Below are positions 10,594 through 23,513 of a stretch of 64,000 bases of DNA, one piece after another; positions within the stretch are counted from its first letter, which is position 1, and the number at the start of each line of letters is the position of its first letter. Source of the DNA: Vitellaria paradoxa (Eukaryota > Streptophyta > Magnoliopsida > Ericales > Sapotaceae); NCBI GenBank assembly GCA_019916065.1, contig CM034241.1:14579728-14643727 (forward strand), written 5' to 3'. A program made the translations under genes and the position numbers. The notes beneath the pieces were generated by a model. The model did no database searches and was not told the DNA's origin. It worked only from the letters and a program-made list of their open reading frames with translations.

Positions 10594-13235
10594 TCTGAGA
10601 AGATGTAATTGAAATTAACTTATAACCTTTATATACAAGGGCAACTTTATAATTTTACTTAGTTAAATTAGTCAATTAATAAATTTGGTGAGGATATAAA
10701 TATTCCTACTAATTCTGCAAAGCCAAGAGACTTTTAAATAAATTTGAACACGAAATTGTACTAGCTCTAACACGGAAGAAAAGGATAGAACAAGGGCATA
10801 TCAAATTATTTGGAGATTTAAAGTTAAAAAAAAAATGGCAAAAAAAATTATATTCCAAAATTTTGAACCAAAAAGTGCTCAAAAGTTTTAGACTTGAAAT
10901 GTTTCTAACAAATGTAAACAATGTACTTAAAAATTACCCAAAAAAAAAAAGAAAAATATAAAATTTTGAGAAAAAATCATATAAAACAAAGAAAAAAAAG
11001 AAATTAAAATAGGAGTAACGCATTTATTGATTACTAAATTAAAACTAATCTATTTAGTCAAGATAAAATATTTACATTATTTTTCAGGCACTAGTTATTT
11101 GTGGAAGAGGTGAGAATATTTGATGATAAGTAAATTTTATCTAAAACTTTAAGAGAAATTGAAATATTAAAATTTTTATTTTGAGATAATTATTATAACC
11201 GTTTGAAATATATAATTACTTATTAAATTTTAGTGTAACGCTTAAAATAATAACTTAAGAGAATTATTATATAATTAATTTGAAACTAATATTAAATAAA
11301 AATTATGATAAATATGATATATAAATATAAATTTGTTTACTTACATGACTTAAAAAAATAATGAATTCTCAAATTCTATTATTTTGACTTGAATTTTCAA
11401 TAATATATAAATCCCAAATTTTAAGTCATGGAATTAAATCAAATCCAACTCATAAAATTATTTTAATTCTAAACATAAGAATTGGAGAGCATTCTTATCA
11501 AATGAAATTAAATTTTATCAAATCAACTATTCCAAGCGAAGTTTTAAAAGATTAGACTTTTTTTTTTTTTTTTCACGGACAAAAAATGATTGGTCGGGCA
11601 GTGGCTAAAATTGATATCAGTTTCATGACAATTAAATTTGAATTATTTAATTAAAAATTAATAGATCAAATATATTGATAAATTTTTAATTTAAAAAGCA
11701 CATAAAAATGTTTAAATGTAATTTTAATTTAACAACGATTCACATCATGTTATCACATGATTGACATCAAATTGATGTCAGTGGTTACATTTGTGGGCGA
11801 AATCTATAAATATTGCAAGATGACTTAAGAAAATATAAATGAATGCGATCGATTTAAATTTAAGCAAAAGAAAAAATTATTTTAAAAATTATTCAAGTAA
11901 GTATAAAAATTATTTTAAAAATTATTCAAGTAAGCCTATGAAATTCATCCCATTCTAATATTCTTTAATTCTTTTCGCGGTTGCTACAATAATTTAGTAA
12001 TTTTCTCCATTTATATTTTTTTTCTTACGTGTATAACCCTATTTAATATCAATTTCAATAGCTCTTAAATTATTATGTTTCTGTAAATATCCTTTCACTA
12101 AATTAATTTTAACAAAGTTTTTTATTTTATTTCAACTTAAATGAGTTTATTTAAAGGTACATATATCAAATTTTTTTCGAATACTAATTTATATTTATTA
12201 AATCGAAATAATATAAATCTGTATAAGATGTAATCAAAATTTAATTGCCCTGATAATAGGAATAAGAATTTTTAAAAACATAGCGTGGCAAACAAACCAA
12301 AAATATAAAGGGGAAATTTTTTCCAAAACCTCAATTCGTTGGTAAGCCCTCATGAAAATATATTATATAAAAAAATGACTAATTCAATGAACTCTAGATG
12401 ATTACACACATTGTTGCTAAAATTTCAATTTGCATCTTAAAATTTATGATTTTATGATGCTAAAATTAGAAAACTTGTTCGATGTTATGTAAAATCTTAA
12501 TAAAAATAAAATAAGTAAAATCTCGATTTTAGAATATAAAATTAATAAAATCTCAATTTTATGAACGATTTTACTGATTTTAAAAATTATGCAATTTTTG
12601 TATAATTTTATCAAATAAAATAGATTTTTATGATTTTTTTTTTTAAATGATAGGCCACAACTACTTCATTTGTTATTTTTTTTTCCCATATTTTTTTTGA
12701 CTCTATAACATTATTTTTTTTTTTTGGTAAGTGACTCTATAACATTATTTTGTCTATAATATACTAATTGAGAATCATGTGCATTATTTCAGCAAATTGA
12801 CTATTTTAAATTAAATGTAATAGTTAAATAGAAACCAAGAGACTCGTAGTAAAATATTATAATTATATTTCAAATTCTACCAAAAAAAATTAGATAAAAT
12901 GAAGTTAATATTTTGATATCAATTGTATAGGTGACATCAAATATTTTAAATGTCTCAATTGTATAATTGGGTGAATGTGTATAAAATTAGATATAGAATT
13001 TTTTGTGAATTTTGTTAAGAGTTCGTTTGGTTGATATAAGTAGATTTTTGTGTATGAAATTTTATTCATACATGTTTTTGATCTCTTCTTTTATTAATAA
13101 AATTTGTTATTTATCAAAAAATAAAATAAAATAAAGTGAAAGTCTACATGAATAATAGTAGTATAATAGATCATATTTTCATGATATAAGTATTGGGTAA
13201 AATCATATGATTTTTTGCTTTGATTTTACAATTCA
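10594..13235. other. AT-rich non-coding region
   Basis: No gene recognised on either strand. The region holds short degenerate repeats, for example 'gactctataacattatttt' twice between 12,697 and 12,750, and 'aaaatctc.attttag/atgaa' phrases at 12,480-12,600. Confidence 0.5.
11875..11934. repeat. 33-bp tandem duplication
   Basis: 'aattattttaaaaattattc' followed by 'aagtaag' occurs twice at 33-base spacing, separated by 'tataaa', without a mismatch. It looks recent. Confidence 0.85.
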
Positions 13236-13987
13236 ATTTTTTGAACCCTCTACCAAATTTAAATATAATCTCAATTTTAACAATTTTGAGTCTACGATTA
13301 GGGTGTAGATCAATTAAACTAAGGGGAATAATAGGGTGTTTAAATTACATCTGTTAAGTTTAACGAGTTAAAAGAAAAAAAAAGTTCATTTTTAGTTTGA
13401 TATATTTTGAGTTGAATTCAAATGATAAAGTCGAATTTCAAACGGAGCTTAAATAATTTAATATTTGATATTACATTTATTGAATATTAATTTATTAAGT
13501 CAAAATCTAATTAAATTTAATAATATAATGAGTTTAAAATAATAATTAAAATTTATTTTTTTCTCCTTCAAACTCAAACAAATCTATGATTAATTTAAAT
13601 TTAAGTAAGTCTCAAATAACAATTTGTTTTATAACTATATATTTATATGATAGTTTGATTATTCATGGATGTTATTTTGATTATTGATGACTATTGATGA
13701 ATGTTAATGAGCGTTTGGAGTATTAAATTTGGTTAAAAATTTTTAATTTTTTTAATTTATTGAAAATGTACTTTCTTCACATTAAAAATCTTCAACTCCT
13801 AATTTTTTGTAATTTTTATCAACTTTATCTAATTTCTACCAATTTGTATCAAAATTTTTCAATATTTTCAATTTTTTTAAGAATACATTAAATATCCAAT
13901 AATCTAAAATTTATCTATTTTGATTTGTTATTTATTCTTTTTCCAAAATTTGAAACTCTCACCAATCAGTTAGCACCAAAATGGATA
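13236..13987. repeat. Tandem repeat copy A, part 1
   Basis: Matches 45,605-46,350 nearly along its length ('tagggtgtagatcaattaaa', 'tttatatgatagtttgatta', 'atcagttagcaccaaaatgg'). The match stops exactly where the Mutator-like element begins and resumes at 22,092. It is non-coding and AT-rich. Confidence 0.8.
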
Positions 13988-14159
13988 GGTCCAAGGAGGC
14001 TGCAGTGCCAAAAATACTGCAAGGGTTACAGTAAAAATTTCAGCCATTAGAGTTCCTCTAAAAAATCTAACGGTCTTTATTTAATTTTAACTAAATTAAT
14101 TTTTTAATTAAAAAACAAAAAGAAAAAAGGAAAAACAAAAACTTTGTCTCTCCATCTAC
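13988..14159. repeat. Extra copy of the MULE terminus (172 bp)
   Basis: The block is a near-copy of 14,160-14,330, from the 'ggtccaagg' terminus to 'ctttgtctctccatctac'. The right end of the element has only one copy. It is either a terminal tandem duplication or an insertion next to a truncated relative. Confidence 0.8.
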
Positions 14160-14838
14160 GGGTCCAAGGGGGTTACAGTGCCAAAAAATATTGCAAGGGC
14201 TACAATAAAAATTTTAGCCATTAGATTTCCTCCAAAATAATCTAACGGCCTTTATTTAATTTTAGCTAAATTAATTTTTTAATTAAAAAGCAAAAAGAAA
14301 AAAGGAAAACAAATACTTTGTCTCTCCATCTACTCGGCTTTCTCTCTCCTTAACCCTCTCTCACCCCGATTCTCTCTACGCTCCATAATTCCGGCACTGG
14401 CATCCTTTATGCCTCTGTCACTTTTCAAGTTAGTTATTCTCTCACAATTTTTCCAATCTACAACTACAAATTTTCTGCTTACAACAAGGCACCTACAAGG
14501 TGGAATTTCTGGGTTTGAAATTTGGCCAAGACATTCGAATCATTTGATTGAAGATTAGCAAAGTTTTTAAAGCATTCATCATAGCCAAAGGGAAATTTGA
14601 TGACCAAATACCAAACAAAAATCAAAATCAACGATTGTACAAATACCAGCAAGTGTAAAATTCCCCCCTATCCCAGTAATAATCTCTCTCACACACACAC
14701 ACACACACGCATATATATATATATATAACTTTCCATTAATAAAACCCAGAAACTAGAGATTATGTCCTGAATTGACCGATTCTATACTACCAAACTTTGC
14801 TAAAAGCCCAAAATTTTTTTGGTCTTATTGAGATCAAA
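14160..14838 (+). repeat. MULE left terminal inverted repeat
   Basis: The inverse of 21,447-22,091. Shared blocks include 'ctcggctttctctctcc', 'ggcactggcatcctttatgc', 'acaaggtggaatttctgg', a microsatellite pair ((CA)n(TA)n here, (TA)n(TG)n there) and 'taccaaactttgctaaaa'. A pyrimidine-rich start and a translatable-looking stretch suggest it includes the promoter and leader of the transposase gene, as is usual for long-TIR MULEs. Confidence 0.85.
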
Positions 14839-15452
14839 CAAAAGATTTTCAAGCACTTATCATTCACTTGTTGAATGTCTTAAATTCCGGTACTTCTCAA
14901 TCTCCTCCACGGTTCTTCCTGGAATTGGCTAAGAATCTGGAGATAAGAGAAGGAAAAATAGTGGAAAGATTAAACAACTTTTATTTTCTTAAGAACAACT
15001 GAGTAGTGTTTCACATTGTCAATTTTCTCTCTTCAAAGCTCAGAATTACTCCATAACAAAAGGAAAAAACAAAGCTTTCGTTTTGCAAAATCATCCTTAA
15101 AATGAATGCTTCACAAAATGGCCACCCTCTCATCTCCCCCCCCTTTTTTTTGTTCTGGCTTTGCTGTACCCATGTACATTCATATAAATTGCTATTGATA
15201 GAATTTTTTAAACAATTTATGATTTAAATGTATGTATAGCTTGGGATATCTATATATATATTTGAGAGACACCAATTAATTAAGAATTTTTAAAACTTTG
15301 AAAGAAACTGATTATAAATTTTTATTTTATATTATATCTTAAATTAGAAAAATAAAGTTTTTAATTTTGAATTTTATGATTCTGGGCAAATGTTTCAAGA
15401 GGACAGTAAACCAATCTCCGCACCTTCTCTCTCCTCAACTCACTTTTTTGAC

Positions 15453-18276
15453 ATGGACAGTGAGCCAGTCTCCTCTAAGTTATCAGCTCCTTCAATGGTA
15501 AGTTTTTTATCTTTATAGTTTAGAGTTTTATTTGTATGTTAATATTATAGAAATTTATGATTTTCTTGTATGTTTGTTTGAGTTTCTTGTATCTTTTATC
15601 AAGATAAATGGGTAATTATTAGGGCTGTTTCAAACTAGTTGTGGGCCTAAGGCCATAAAAGAATTTTTTTTTTTTTTTTTTTTTGTTTATTTTTATAGGG
15701 CACTGGTGAGAGTTGTAAGAAAGGAGAGGATGGAAAACCTAAAGTTGGGATTGAGTTTGATAATTTAGACAAAACTTGAGAATTTTGGAAGAGGTATGGA
15801 GAATCCGTAGGTTTTGGCGTAAGAAAACATTATACTAATCGAAGTACAAAAGATAATGTAATCACTAATGTAGTTTATGTCTGTTGCAAACAAGGCAAAA
15901 TAGAAGAGGATAAACGAAGGATTGACAGTGTTCATTGTTGGGAAATAAGGTCACAATGCCAAGTAAAGTTGAACCTAGTTTTTGATAGATAGAAAGTGAA
16001 ATACAAGATGAAAAAATTTTGTTGAGTAACACAATCATGAACTTGAGCCTCCAGAGACTCGTCACATGTTAAGATCATATAGAGAAGTGAGTGGACCTCA
16101 TGGCTTGGCAATTGAGTTGGCTAGTGATTCAGGACTTACTCCTAGCACAACACATGAGTTACTATATAAAGAAGCAGGAGGAAGAGCAAAGCTTTTCATC
16201 ATGGAAGATCAAATGAATTACTTGCGGTCAAAGAGAGAAAAAAATATGGCGTATGGCGAGTTGGGAAATATTTTGAAATATTTTGAAGAGCAAAAAATGA
16301 AGGATCCTAGATTTTTTTATTCAATGCATTTTGATAGTGATGAATTAGTCACCAATATATTTTGGGCTGATTCAACAATGATTGTTGATTATGTTGATTT
16401 TGGGGTAAGTTTTGACACTACATATGGCACCAACAAAGAATTAAGACCATTGGGTGCTTTTATTGGTTTTAACCATCACAGAAAAATGGTGATTTTTAGG
16501 GGTGCTTTTATATATGATGAGACTGTAGATTCATTTGTTTGGTTGTTTGAAACTTTCTTGAAGGCTCATGGTAATAAGAGGCCTCAAATAGTTTTTACAG
16601 ATCGTGATGCTGCTATGACAAAATGCATTGCAGCGAGTGTGGCTTGATACAAGAGATGGGTTATACACTTAGCATTTAAATCAAAATGGGATTAAGCATT
16701 TAGGTTGGCGAATGAAGAAGGTTCTACATTTTTGACAGACTTTAAAAAGTGTATGTTTGAATATGATGAGGAGACTGAATTTAAAAAAAGAATGGGAAAA
16801 TTTTCTTGAGAAGTATAATTTGAGAGACAATGAGTGGTTACAGTATATATAATTTGAAAGAGAAATGGGCAAGGTGCTACATAAAATATGCATTCACATT
16901 GGGCATAAGAAGCACACAACTCAGTGAAAGCTTGATTAGTGATTTGAAAGATTACTTGAAGTGTGATTTGAGTATAACACACTTCTTAAAAAATTTCGAT
17001 AGAGTGGTTGATCAAAAGCCTGAGAAAGAGTTGTAAGCAGAGTTTAAAGCTCGACAAAGAGTACCTCCAGTGGAATGCTTAGATTCTCTTCTTTTACAAC
17101 AAGCATCTCAAAGGTATATACCACCAATTTTTGAACTTTTTCAAACTCAGCTTCTTGGTGCATTAAAAATTATGTTTAAAAGGAAAGATGAGACTCAAAC
17201 CCCTCATGAATATATTGTTTGCCTTCATGATTCAAAAGATAAAAGAGTCTAAGGTGCTTTGTGACCTAAATAAAAAGTTTATCTGTTGTAGCTGTACAAA
17301 GTTTGAGAGAATGGGTATTTTGTGTAGTCATGCACTAAAAGTTTTCATTAACCATGACATAATGGACATTCCTAAGAAGTACATTTCAGAAAGATGGACA
17401 AAGGGGCTCAAAAGTGCAAATGTATTGATTAAAGAAAGCTAAGAACAAAAGAAGATGCTAGTCAATGGGTTAAGAGGATCCAATCTCAACTTTTAAGAAT
17501 GACATTTCAAGCTGCTACTCACAAGGTCACACGATGTTGCATGGAAAAGATGATAAGGGAGTGTAGCAAAGAAATATTTGAATTTTTGACACATAATGTG
17601 GTTGTGGATAAAGAAAATGTTGTGGTTAATATTGGTGATGCCATGGAAAACTTGAAAGGTTTGAAGAAGAAAGAAGTTTTGAAACATATAAGACGACCAA
17701 AACCATTATATGAAAGAAATCATGGAAAGGCAAAAAGATTGTCTTTGTCAAAAATGGTAATTTTTAAACTTTTTAATATTGGCAAAGTAATTTTTTTTTT
17801 TAATGTTACAATGGTAACTTTATCTTTTTGTTGCCTTTATATAGCCTTCTAATATAAGCTCTCAATCTCAAAAAAATGGAGCCGTTATGTTGAACATAGT
17901 GTAGCATAGTTAGGTACGCTAATTATTATTATTTACTTTTAGCTAAACAAATGCAAATAAGATTGTAACTCTTTATATTTCATCTGTTTTCAGCCTTTTA
18001 CTACAATCCTTTACTCATGGTCTAATTTGGTATATGATCCAAAAATATCACTACAATTTTTAAACCATTCACAACATATTCAGGTAAGCCAAGTGATGAC
18101 TATATTAAGGTTCACATGTTATATTAAATGTAAAATCACTTATTAATTTTTTTCAGCATCTTTCTGTGATGACTCATCCGTATACGAATGTCGTACGTGA
18201 AGCCAGAATTCCATTGCAAGATTTGAATCTTCCACACTGTGGTCCCTCCCATAGCTTTCTTCATAGTGGTCCCTAG
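15453..18276 (+). pseudogene. FAR1/FHY3-like MULE transposase, broken
   Basis: Exon 1 appears to be 15,453-15,497 followed by GT; exon 2 starts after 'tttttatag' at 15,699, in phase. An N-terminal FAR1 DNA-binding domain reads KPKVGIEFDN, later FWKRYGESVGFGVRK, the zinc-site VYVCCKQG and HNHELEPPETRH. The MULE transposase domain follows in the open stretch 16,066-16,647 with FDTTYGTNKE (first catalytic Asp) and FTDRDAAM (second Asp). A frame change follows, then a SWIM zinc finger (ICCSCTKFERMGILCSHALK, 17,281-17,340). The last exon, after 'ttttttcag', ends with TAG at 18,274-18,276. Stops at 15,777, 15,990, about 16,026 and 16,645 plus frameshifts from about 16,650 to 17,250 kill it. Domesticated relatives (FAR1, FHY3, FRS) are transcription factors, but the flanking TIRs make this the transposon form. 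Confidence 0.88.
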
Positions 18277-21200
18277 TTTTTTTGTTTCAGATGTTATTGT
18301 TAGTCTAATAAGACTATGTAAAGTCTTTTGTTTTTTTCTTCCTTATGAATGTGGTATGCAAATTATTTTGGATTTGATTTCTTATGAATGATAGGTGGAA
18401 TGAAGGTAGACATCAAGTATTTTTGTTAATTTTTGCTCAATGATGAAAACCCATCTATATGTTTGTCTCCCCTGGTTTTTTGTGAAATTAAATTCTATCA
18501 TTTTGTTCAATGTGGTTATTTGAATGGTGATCTTTAATAGGTTAATTCTGCATTTTTAGATTGTGTTATTTTTAATTTTACAATTTTGCCTCCTACATTT
18601 TGATTTGTTTGTTTTTTCCTAGGCATGTACGTAAAAGTTTGGGTGTGGATCAAATTTTCTAGTGCAAGCTTTATTTTTTTTCCCCTCTCTAATAGAAGTT
18701 TTGAGTAATTGCTATTGTTTGCAAGTGGAAAGTTGTTGTTTTAGCTTGCAAAGCATGAACAATATGTTCTTATTGAGATTCTAAATTTTGAAAAGAGACT
18801 TGAGATCAATGGACCATGAGCTTATGTGTTTGCTGATGCCATTTTCATTTGTCTACTTTGTTTCTTTCTGTATAAATTTTGAAGATGAACATCATTCTTT
18901 CTTTGTCTATTGTTCTTCTTTTGTATTCTCGTATGGTCCCTTGTAGTAATCGTGGTTTTCACCCACAATTTGCTGGTCAACAAAACAAGAGATTGTTAGT
19001 TTGATGGAGAAAAAAGGAAAAAAGAAGAAAATGCATAGAAAACATCCTTTTGTGATATTCTTATTAGGGAAAATTAAAAAAAAATAGAATGAAATTTTAT
19101 TCTAATTGAAAACTTGAAATTTCAAAATACTTAAATTTTTATTGCTCCCAATTGTACTTTATGCAGAAGCCAATTGCATCAGGAGAATATATGAATATAT
19201 ATATATATTTTGAAAATTTCCTTACTAAGTACTATGTTTTTTTTTTTTTTTTTGATTTCATGAATTATTTACTTGGGTAAAGCTAGCCTTCTGGAAAGTG
19301 GGCCTACCTTTTCCTTTGAGCAGAAGAAATAATGAAGGCGGGATTTACTTTGGGTGATGCTTTGATTGCCATTATGGCTTTGATGGGGTTTGTATATGGT
19401 CTGTGAGCGAAATTCCAAAACACTTTCGATCTTTTGCATTAAGTCAATGAAGAAGATTATAATTACTCTATTCTCTATGACATGTTGGATCTCAATCTCT
19501 CCATTAAAAAAAAAAAGTAGAGAAAAACAACATGTATAAATAAATATAGTGATATCAAATGTCAATTTATTGCCATTTCTACTGACATTAATGGACCAAA
19601 AATGTTCACTCCATTTTTCCCCCAAACATTTTCAACACAGCATCCACGAGTTCATAATTAAATATTAAGAAGATACAAGAACGGAAAATCTAATCATAAA
19701 TTCTGGAGTCACAAACCTCCCAAAAACATTATCCAATTCAAAAAAAAAAAAAGAAAAAGAAAAAGCTTCACGAGACATAATCCAAATTACAAAAATAAGA
19801 TGTCTCCCAAGAATACTATCTAATTTATAGCTGCTTCAAATATTCTTCTTGGCCTCCTTAAAGTTGGCTATTGTGAGAAATTTTTGCCCATTATAGATCA
19901 AGATTCCAAGCTACATGTTATAGTATCTGATTGCAGAATACTACCATGTGACTTGGTTTACTCTTCTTGAGAACTTCTTGGTGCTCAGGCTTGTAATTTT
20001 GAGCTTGATTTCACATGGCTGCCTTATTCACTGGTGGTGATATTATCCTAAAAAATTCATTAAAAATTAATCTCAGCTACCTCTAAAACAATTTTTAATA
20101 AAATGTGAAAAATATCAAAAAATTCCAAAATGAATATTTGTTTACTGGTGAAGAAGTAAATGATGTAGAAAACTTGAAACTATTGAGAAGCATATGAACA
20201 TATTTCCTAAATGAAAGTGAATTGTTTGAAAATGTTCGTTATGAACTTTTATTTTTCAATTAGATAGAAGAAATGAAGTAGATATTAATAACTACATGAC
20301 CTTATCTAACACTTAGCTGAATTGAAACAAACAGAGAAGACAATTTGTACCATCGGCACTACATTAAGCTTAAGCTTATGCTTGCATATATAGATAGTAC
20401 AGTATGTAAGGGTAATAGCTACAAACTTTTTGGACTATAGATGAATAAATATAGTGATTAACAACCATGTGCGGAAGTATCGACAAAACAAATGACAAAA
20501 CAACATTGAGAAAAGTACAAAGCAACAATTTAGAAATTTGTAAACAAAGATGTCCAAAGAGGAATTCTTCATTTTGATAGGATGGAAAATTGATATACTC
20601 ATATGGAAAACCAACAATAATTCAGCAATATAGTTGGGGTCATGTTCTTGAATAAATGATGCAACTACACTTAAGATACAATAACAGAATGTACATTTAG
20701 CTTAAATACACGAAAATGACTGCTATAAATAAACGGTAATAAAAACGAAAGCGATGATTTTAATGGTGCCATTTGTCTTCACCCCATTTATAATATCGTT
20801 CATCATTCTTCTAGAAAATAAAGGTAAGCTAATAAAGTAGCATTATATCTAATTTAAAAAAAAAAATGATTTTATTCTATATGCTAAGAAAACACTTCTT
20901 CCTCTATGGCAGCTAGGAGTTCCAACCATATATTCAAAATAGTTCAAATATCAGAACATGGGAAGAGTTGAAACTGTAAACAAACTTGGTGAATAGGAGT
21001 ATACATTAACTTTATGCAAATCGAACACTTGAGCAAATCATGCATGCTATTTGACAGAGGCATTCCATTTAACAATGATTGTTAGGTCTAATCTAACCAT
21101 TTTACTCGACCAAATGTTCATTATTTTTACATATATTTAGCAAACACGGAGAACTCCAAATTTCACTTCCAAATCAATAATCAAGGAATTAAAAATCTAG

Positions 21201-21446
21201 GATGATAACAATAAAATAAACAAATACCATCTAAAGTATTCAACGTCACTTTCAAACAATCAAGATTGAAGTACATAATACAGATGGATGCAGCAAACTA
21301 AATCCATAAAATCTACCCTCTGGAAGATGAAGAAGTTATCAGTAAGTCTATGATTCTAAAAAATGGGTAGTTTTCCAAGCTTTGTTTTTCCTGAGAAAGC
21401 ATTGAAACCACAATTGGAACCAAACGATAAGGTCGGGTGCCATCGA
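18277..21446. other. MULE interior without recognisable gene
   Basis: About 3.2 kb between the transposase end and the right TIR. Open frames such as 19,269-19,625 (minus) have no family features I recognise. A second MULE gene or captured host sequence could be hidden here, but nothing supports it. Confidence 0.5.
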
Positions 21447-22091
21447 TTTGATCTCAACAAGACCAAGAAAATTTTGGGGTTTTAGCAAAGTTTGGTAGTA
21501 TGGAATCAATCAATTCAGGACAGAATCTCTATTTTTTGGGTTTTATTAATGGAAAATTATATATATATATATATATGCATGCGTGTGTGTGTGTTTGTGT
21601 TATTGGGATGGGGGGAATTTTATAGATGCTGGTGTTTGTACAATCGTTGATTTTGATGTTTGTTTGGTATTTGGTTATCAAATTTCCCCTTTTTTGCAAT
21701 AAATACTTTAAAAATTTTGCTAGTCTTCAATCGAATGATTCAAATGTCTTGGCTAAATTTCAAATCCAGAAATTCCACCTTGTAGGTGACCTTATCGTAA
21801 GCAGAAAATTTGTAGTTCTAGACTAGAAAAGTTGTGAGAGAATAACTAACCTCAAAAGTGACGGAGGAGTAAAGGATGCCAGTGCCGAAACTGTGGAGTG
21901 TCGAGAGAATTGGCGTGAAAGAGGGTCAGGGAGAGAGAAAGCCGAGTGGATGGAGAGACAAGTGTTTATTTTTCCTTTTTTTTCTTTTTGTTTTTAATTA
22001 AAAAATTAATTTAGTTAATATTAAATAAAGATCGTTAAATTTTTTTAAATGAAATCTAATGGCTGAAATTTTCACTGCAGCCCCTTGAACC
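21447..22091 (-). repeat. MULE right terminal inverted repeat
   Basis: The inverse of 14,160-14,838, with a single terminal copy. The ORF at 21,626-21,826 is only a frame through this repeat, not a gene. Confidence 0.85.
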
Positions 22092-22280
22092 CTCCGGTAA
22101 AATTGATAGTGTGACATGTGCATGTTAGCAGCATAGGATATCTTGTAGTAAAATAGATAGGGTGACGTGTATATGTTAGCACCATAGGATATCTTCTACT
22201 AAAATGTGGCCAGTTCAAATTGAAAAAAAAGGAAAAGAAAAAAGCACAGCATTTGTTCAGTTCACAGTTGTTCTATTCTA
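22092..22280. repeat. Tandem repeat copy A, part 2 (with 51-bp units)
   Basis: Matches 46,384-46,555. It contains two units of the 51-bp minisatellite (anchors at 22,099 and 22,151, next partial at 22,202), then 'aaaagcacagcatttgttca'. The match ends near the AAATATTTA duplication at 22,281. Confidence 0.8.
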
Positions 22281-22613
22281 AAATATTTAAGGTAAATTAC
22301 ACCTACCTCCCTCCAACATTTGAAATACTTACACATACTTCCTTTGGTAATTTATGAAAGTTTAAAAAGAAAAGAAAATTCTGTCTAGACCTTATATTTT
22401 TAGTAAAAATTGTGAACTTGAACCTAAAATTTTAATTCTCTCGCATATATACCCGTAGAACTATTAAAACCTATTTCCAAGCCAAGAGATCATAAGTGTA
22501 GAAGATTAGGCCAACTTCAACCCATCCTTAAGCCACTGATAGGCATGATTGAGGGTTATTTAGGCCAGATTTGAGCTTGTAAGTGAGGTCCTTTAAGAAT
22601 AAACAAATTGGGA

Positions 22614-22771
22614 ATGGCTAATAATAGTAATAGTGGATTTTTACGTGTAGGAGAAAATAGAAAGGAAGCCTATGAACATCAAGCTCATGTTTCTAAAAAA
22701 GAACCTACTCGTTTAAATATTGCTAGAACTTTAAATTTCCTAGTAAATAATATATTTGAAGCTATTGATAC
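22614..22771 (+). pseudogene. Pararetrovirus ORF1, 5' part
   Basis: Starts at ATG 22,614 (MANNSNSGFLRVGENR) and is open up to the gypsy LTR. It continues at 37,854 in the same phase if five bases are counted as target duplication. Short first ORFs of unknown role precede the coat/movement ORF in solendoviruses; this may be the counterpart. Charged, without recognisable domain. Confidence 0.6.
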
Positions 22772-23500
22772 TGTACACACAAATTTCGTGTTTGAAAAAT
22801 AAACATGAAAAATTGCAGTAAGAAATTGAATTTTTATTGATTTGAAGAAAATGGATTACAATCTTTGAAACTTTTAATCAAAGAACTAATCCTCTGATTC
22901 TTCTCTTCGAAAAGTTGATGCGAGGGCTTGCAGTTTGATCTCGAATCAACACGTGCATCTTCTTGTTGATTGAAAGTCTGTGGGCCTCTAGCAGCTTGAT
23001 CCAACAGAGTCTCTTTGTGTGCAAAAGAATGTCTTTTCTCCTTGATAGTGACCCCTATTTATAGATGTGTGAGAGAAAGTCACAGTAGAGTTTAACTTCT
23101 TTAAGATAATTATCTTAGTATTTTATTTATTAAATAAAAGACAATATCAAAGAGTTTGGGTATTATCATATTTCTTAAATAATTATCTCTTATTTATTTA
23201 TTTTTTGAGAGATAAAAACTAAGAAATGATAATTATCTTTAGACTGGGCCTTATTGACAAGTGGCTTAATTTAACTGGTCAGGCCTTCTCATCTTCAGGC
23301 TGCATCATTTTTACACGTGACGATTTATCAATTGTCCACATATACAATTTTCTTGGAATCCCCACAAGACATGTGAAGAGATTTAATTTGTTGATTTAAT
23401 GAGCTTTTATTTGACACGTGGTAAGATATGATTTGTTGATTTAATTGGGCTTTTATCTAACATTTGGTGATATTTGATCGGCCAAATTTATGTGTCTACA
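22772..23500 (-). repeat. 3' LTR of the Tat element
   Basis: Runs from 'tgtacacacaaatttcgtg' to 'atttatgtgtctaca', with TG/CA termini. It contains a minus-strand TATA-like 'tctataaata' (23,056-23,065), shared with the other LTR. Confidence 0.92.
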
Positions 23501-23513
23501 AATGCCCCCTCGA
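23501..23513 (-). promoter_or_regulatory. Polypurine tract
   Basis: On the minus strand 'cgagggggcatt' directly abuts the 3' LTR. This is the expected position and composition for the plus-strand primer of a Tat-type element. Confidence 0.75.

Larger units (their letters stand above)
13988..22091 (+). mobile_element. Mutator-like element (MULE), FAR1-type, decayed
   Basis: Inverted repeats of about 650-680 bp flank a FAR1/FHY3-like transposase pseudogene. The element interrupts tandem repeat copy A, whose uninterrupted counterpart at 46,340-46,400 serves as an empty site. The outermost bases are 'ggtccaaggaggctgcag' on the left and the inverse of 'actgcagccccttgaacc' on the right. No 9-bp target duplication is seen; instead about 34 bp of the empty-site sequence are missing. 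The left terminus is tandemly doubled. With the transposase broken, it can no longer move by itself. Confidence 0.85.

Noticed and set aside
16681..16982. Minus-strand ORFs of 70 and 96 codons in the MULE
   Set aside because: Antisense to the FAR1-like transposase, whose plus-strand motifs continue across the region in shifted frames.
19269..19625. 118-codon minus-strand ORF as a second MULE gene
   Set aside because: Composition is that of random AT-rich DNA; no domain and no splice context.
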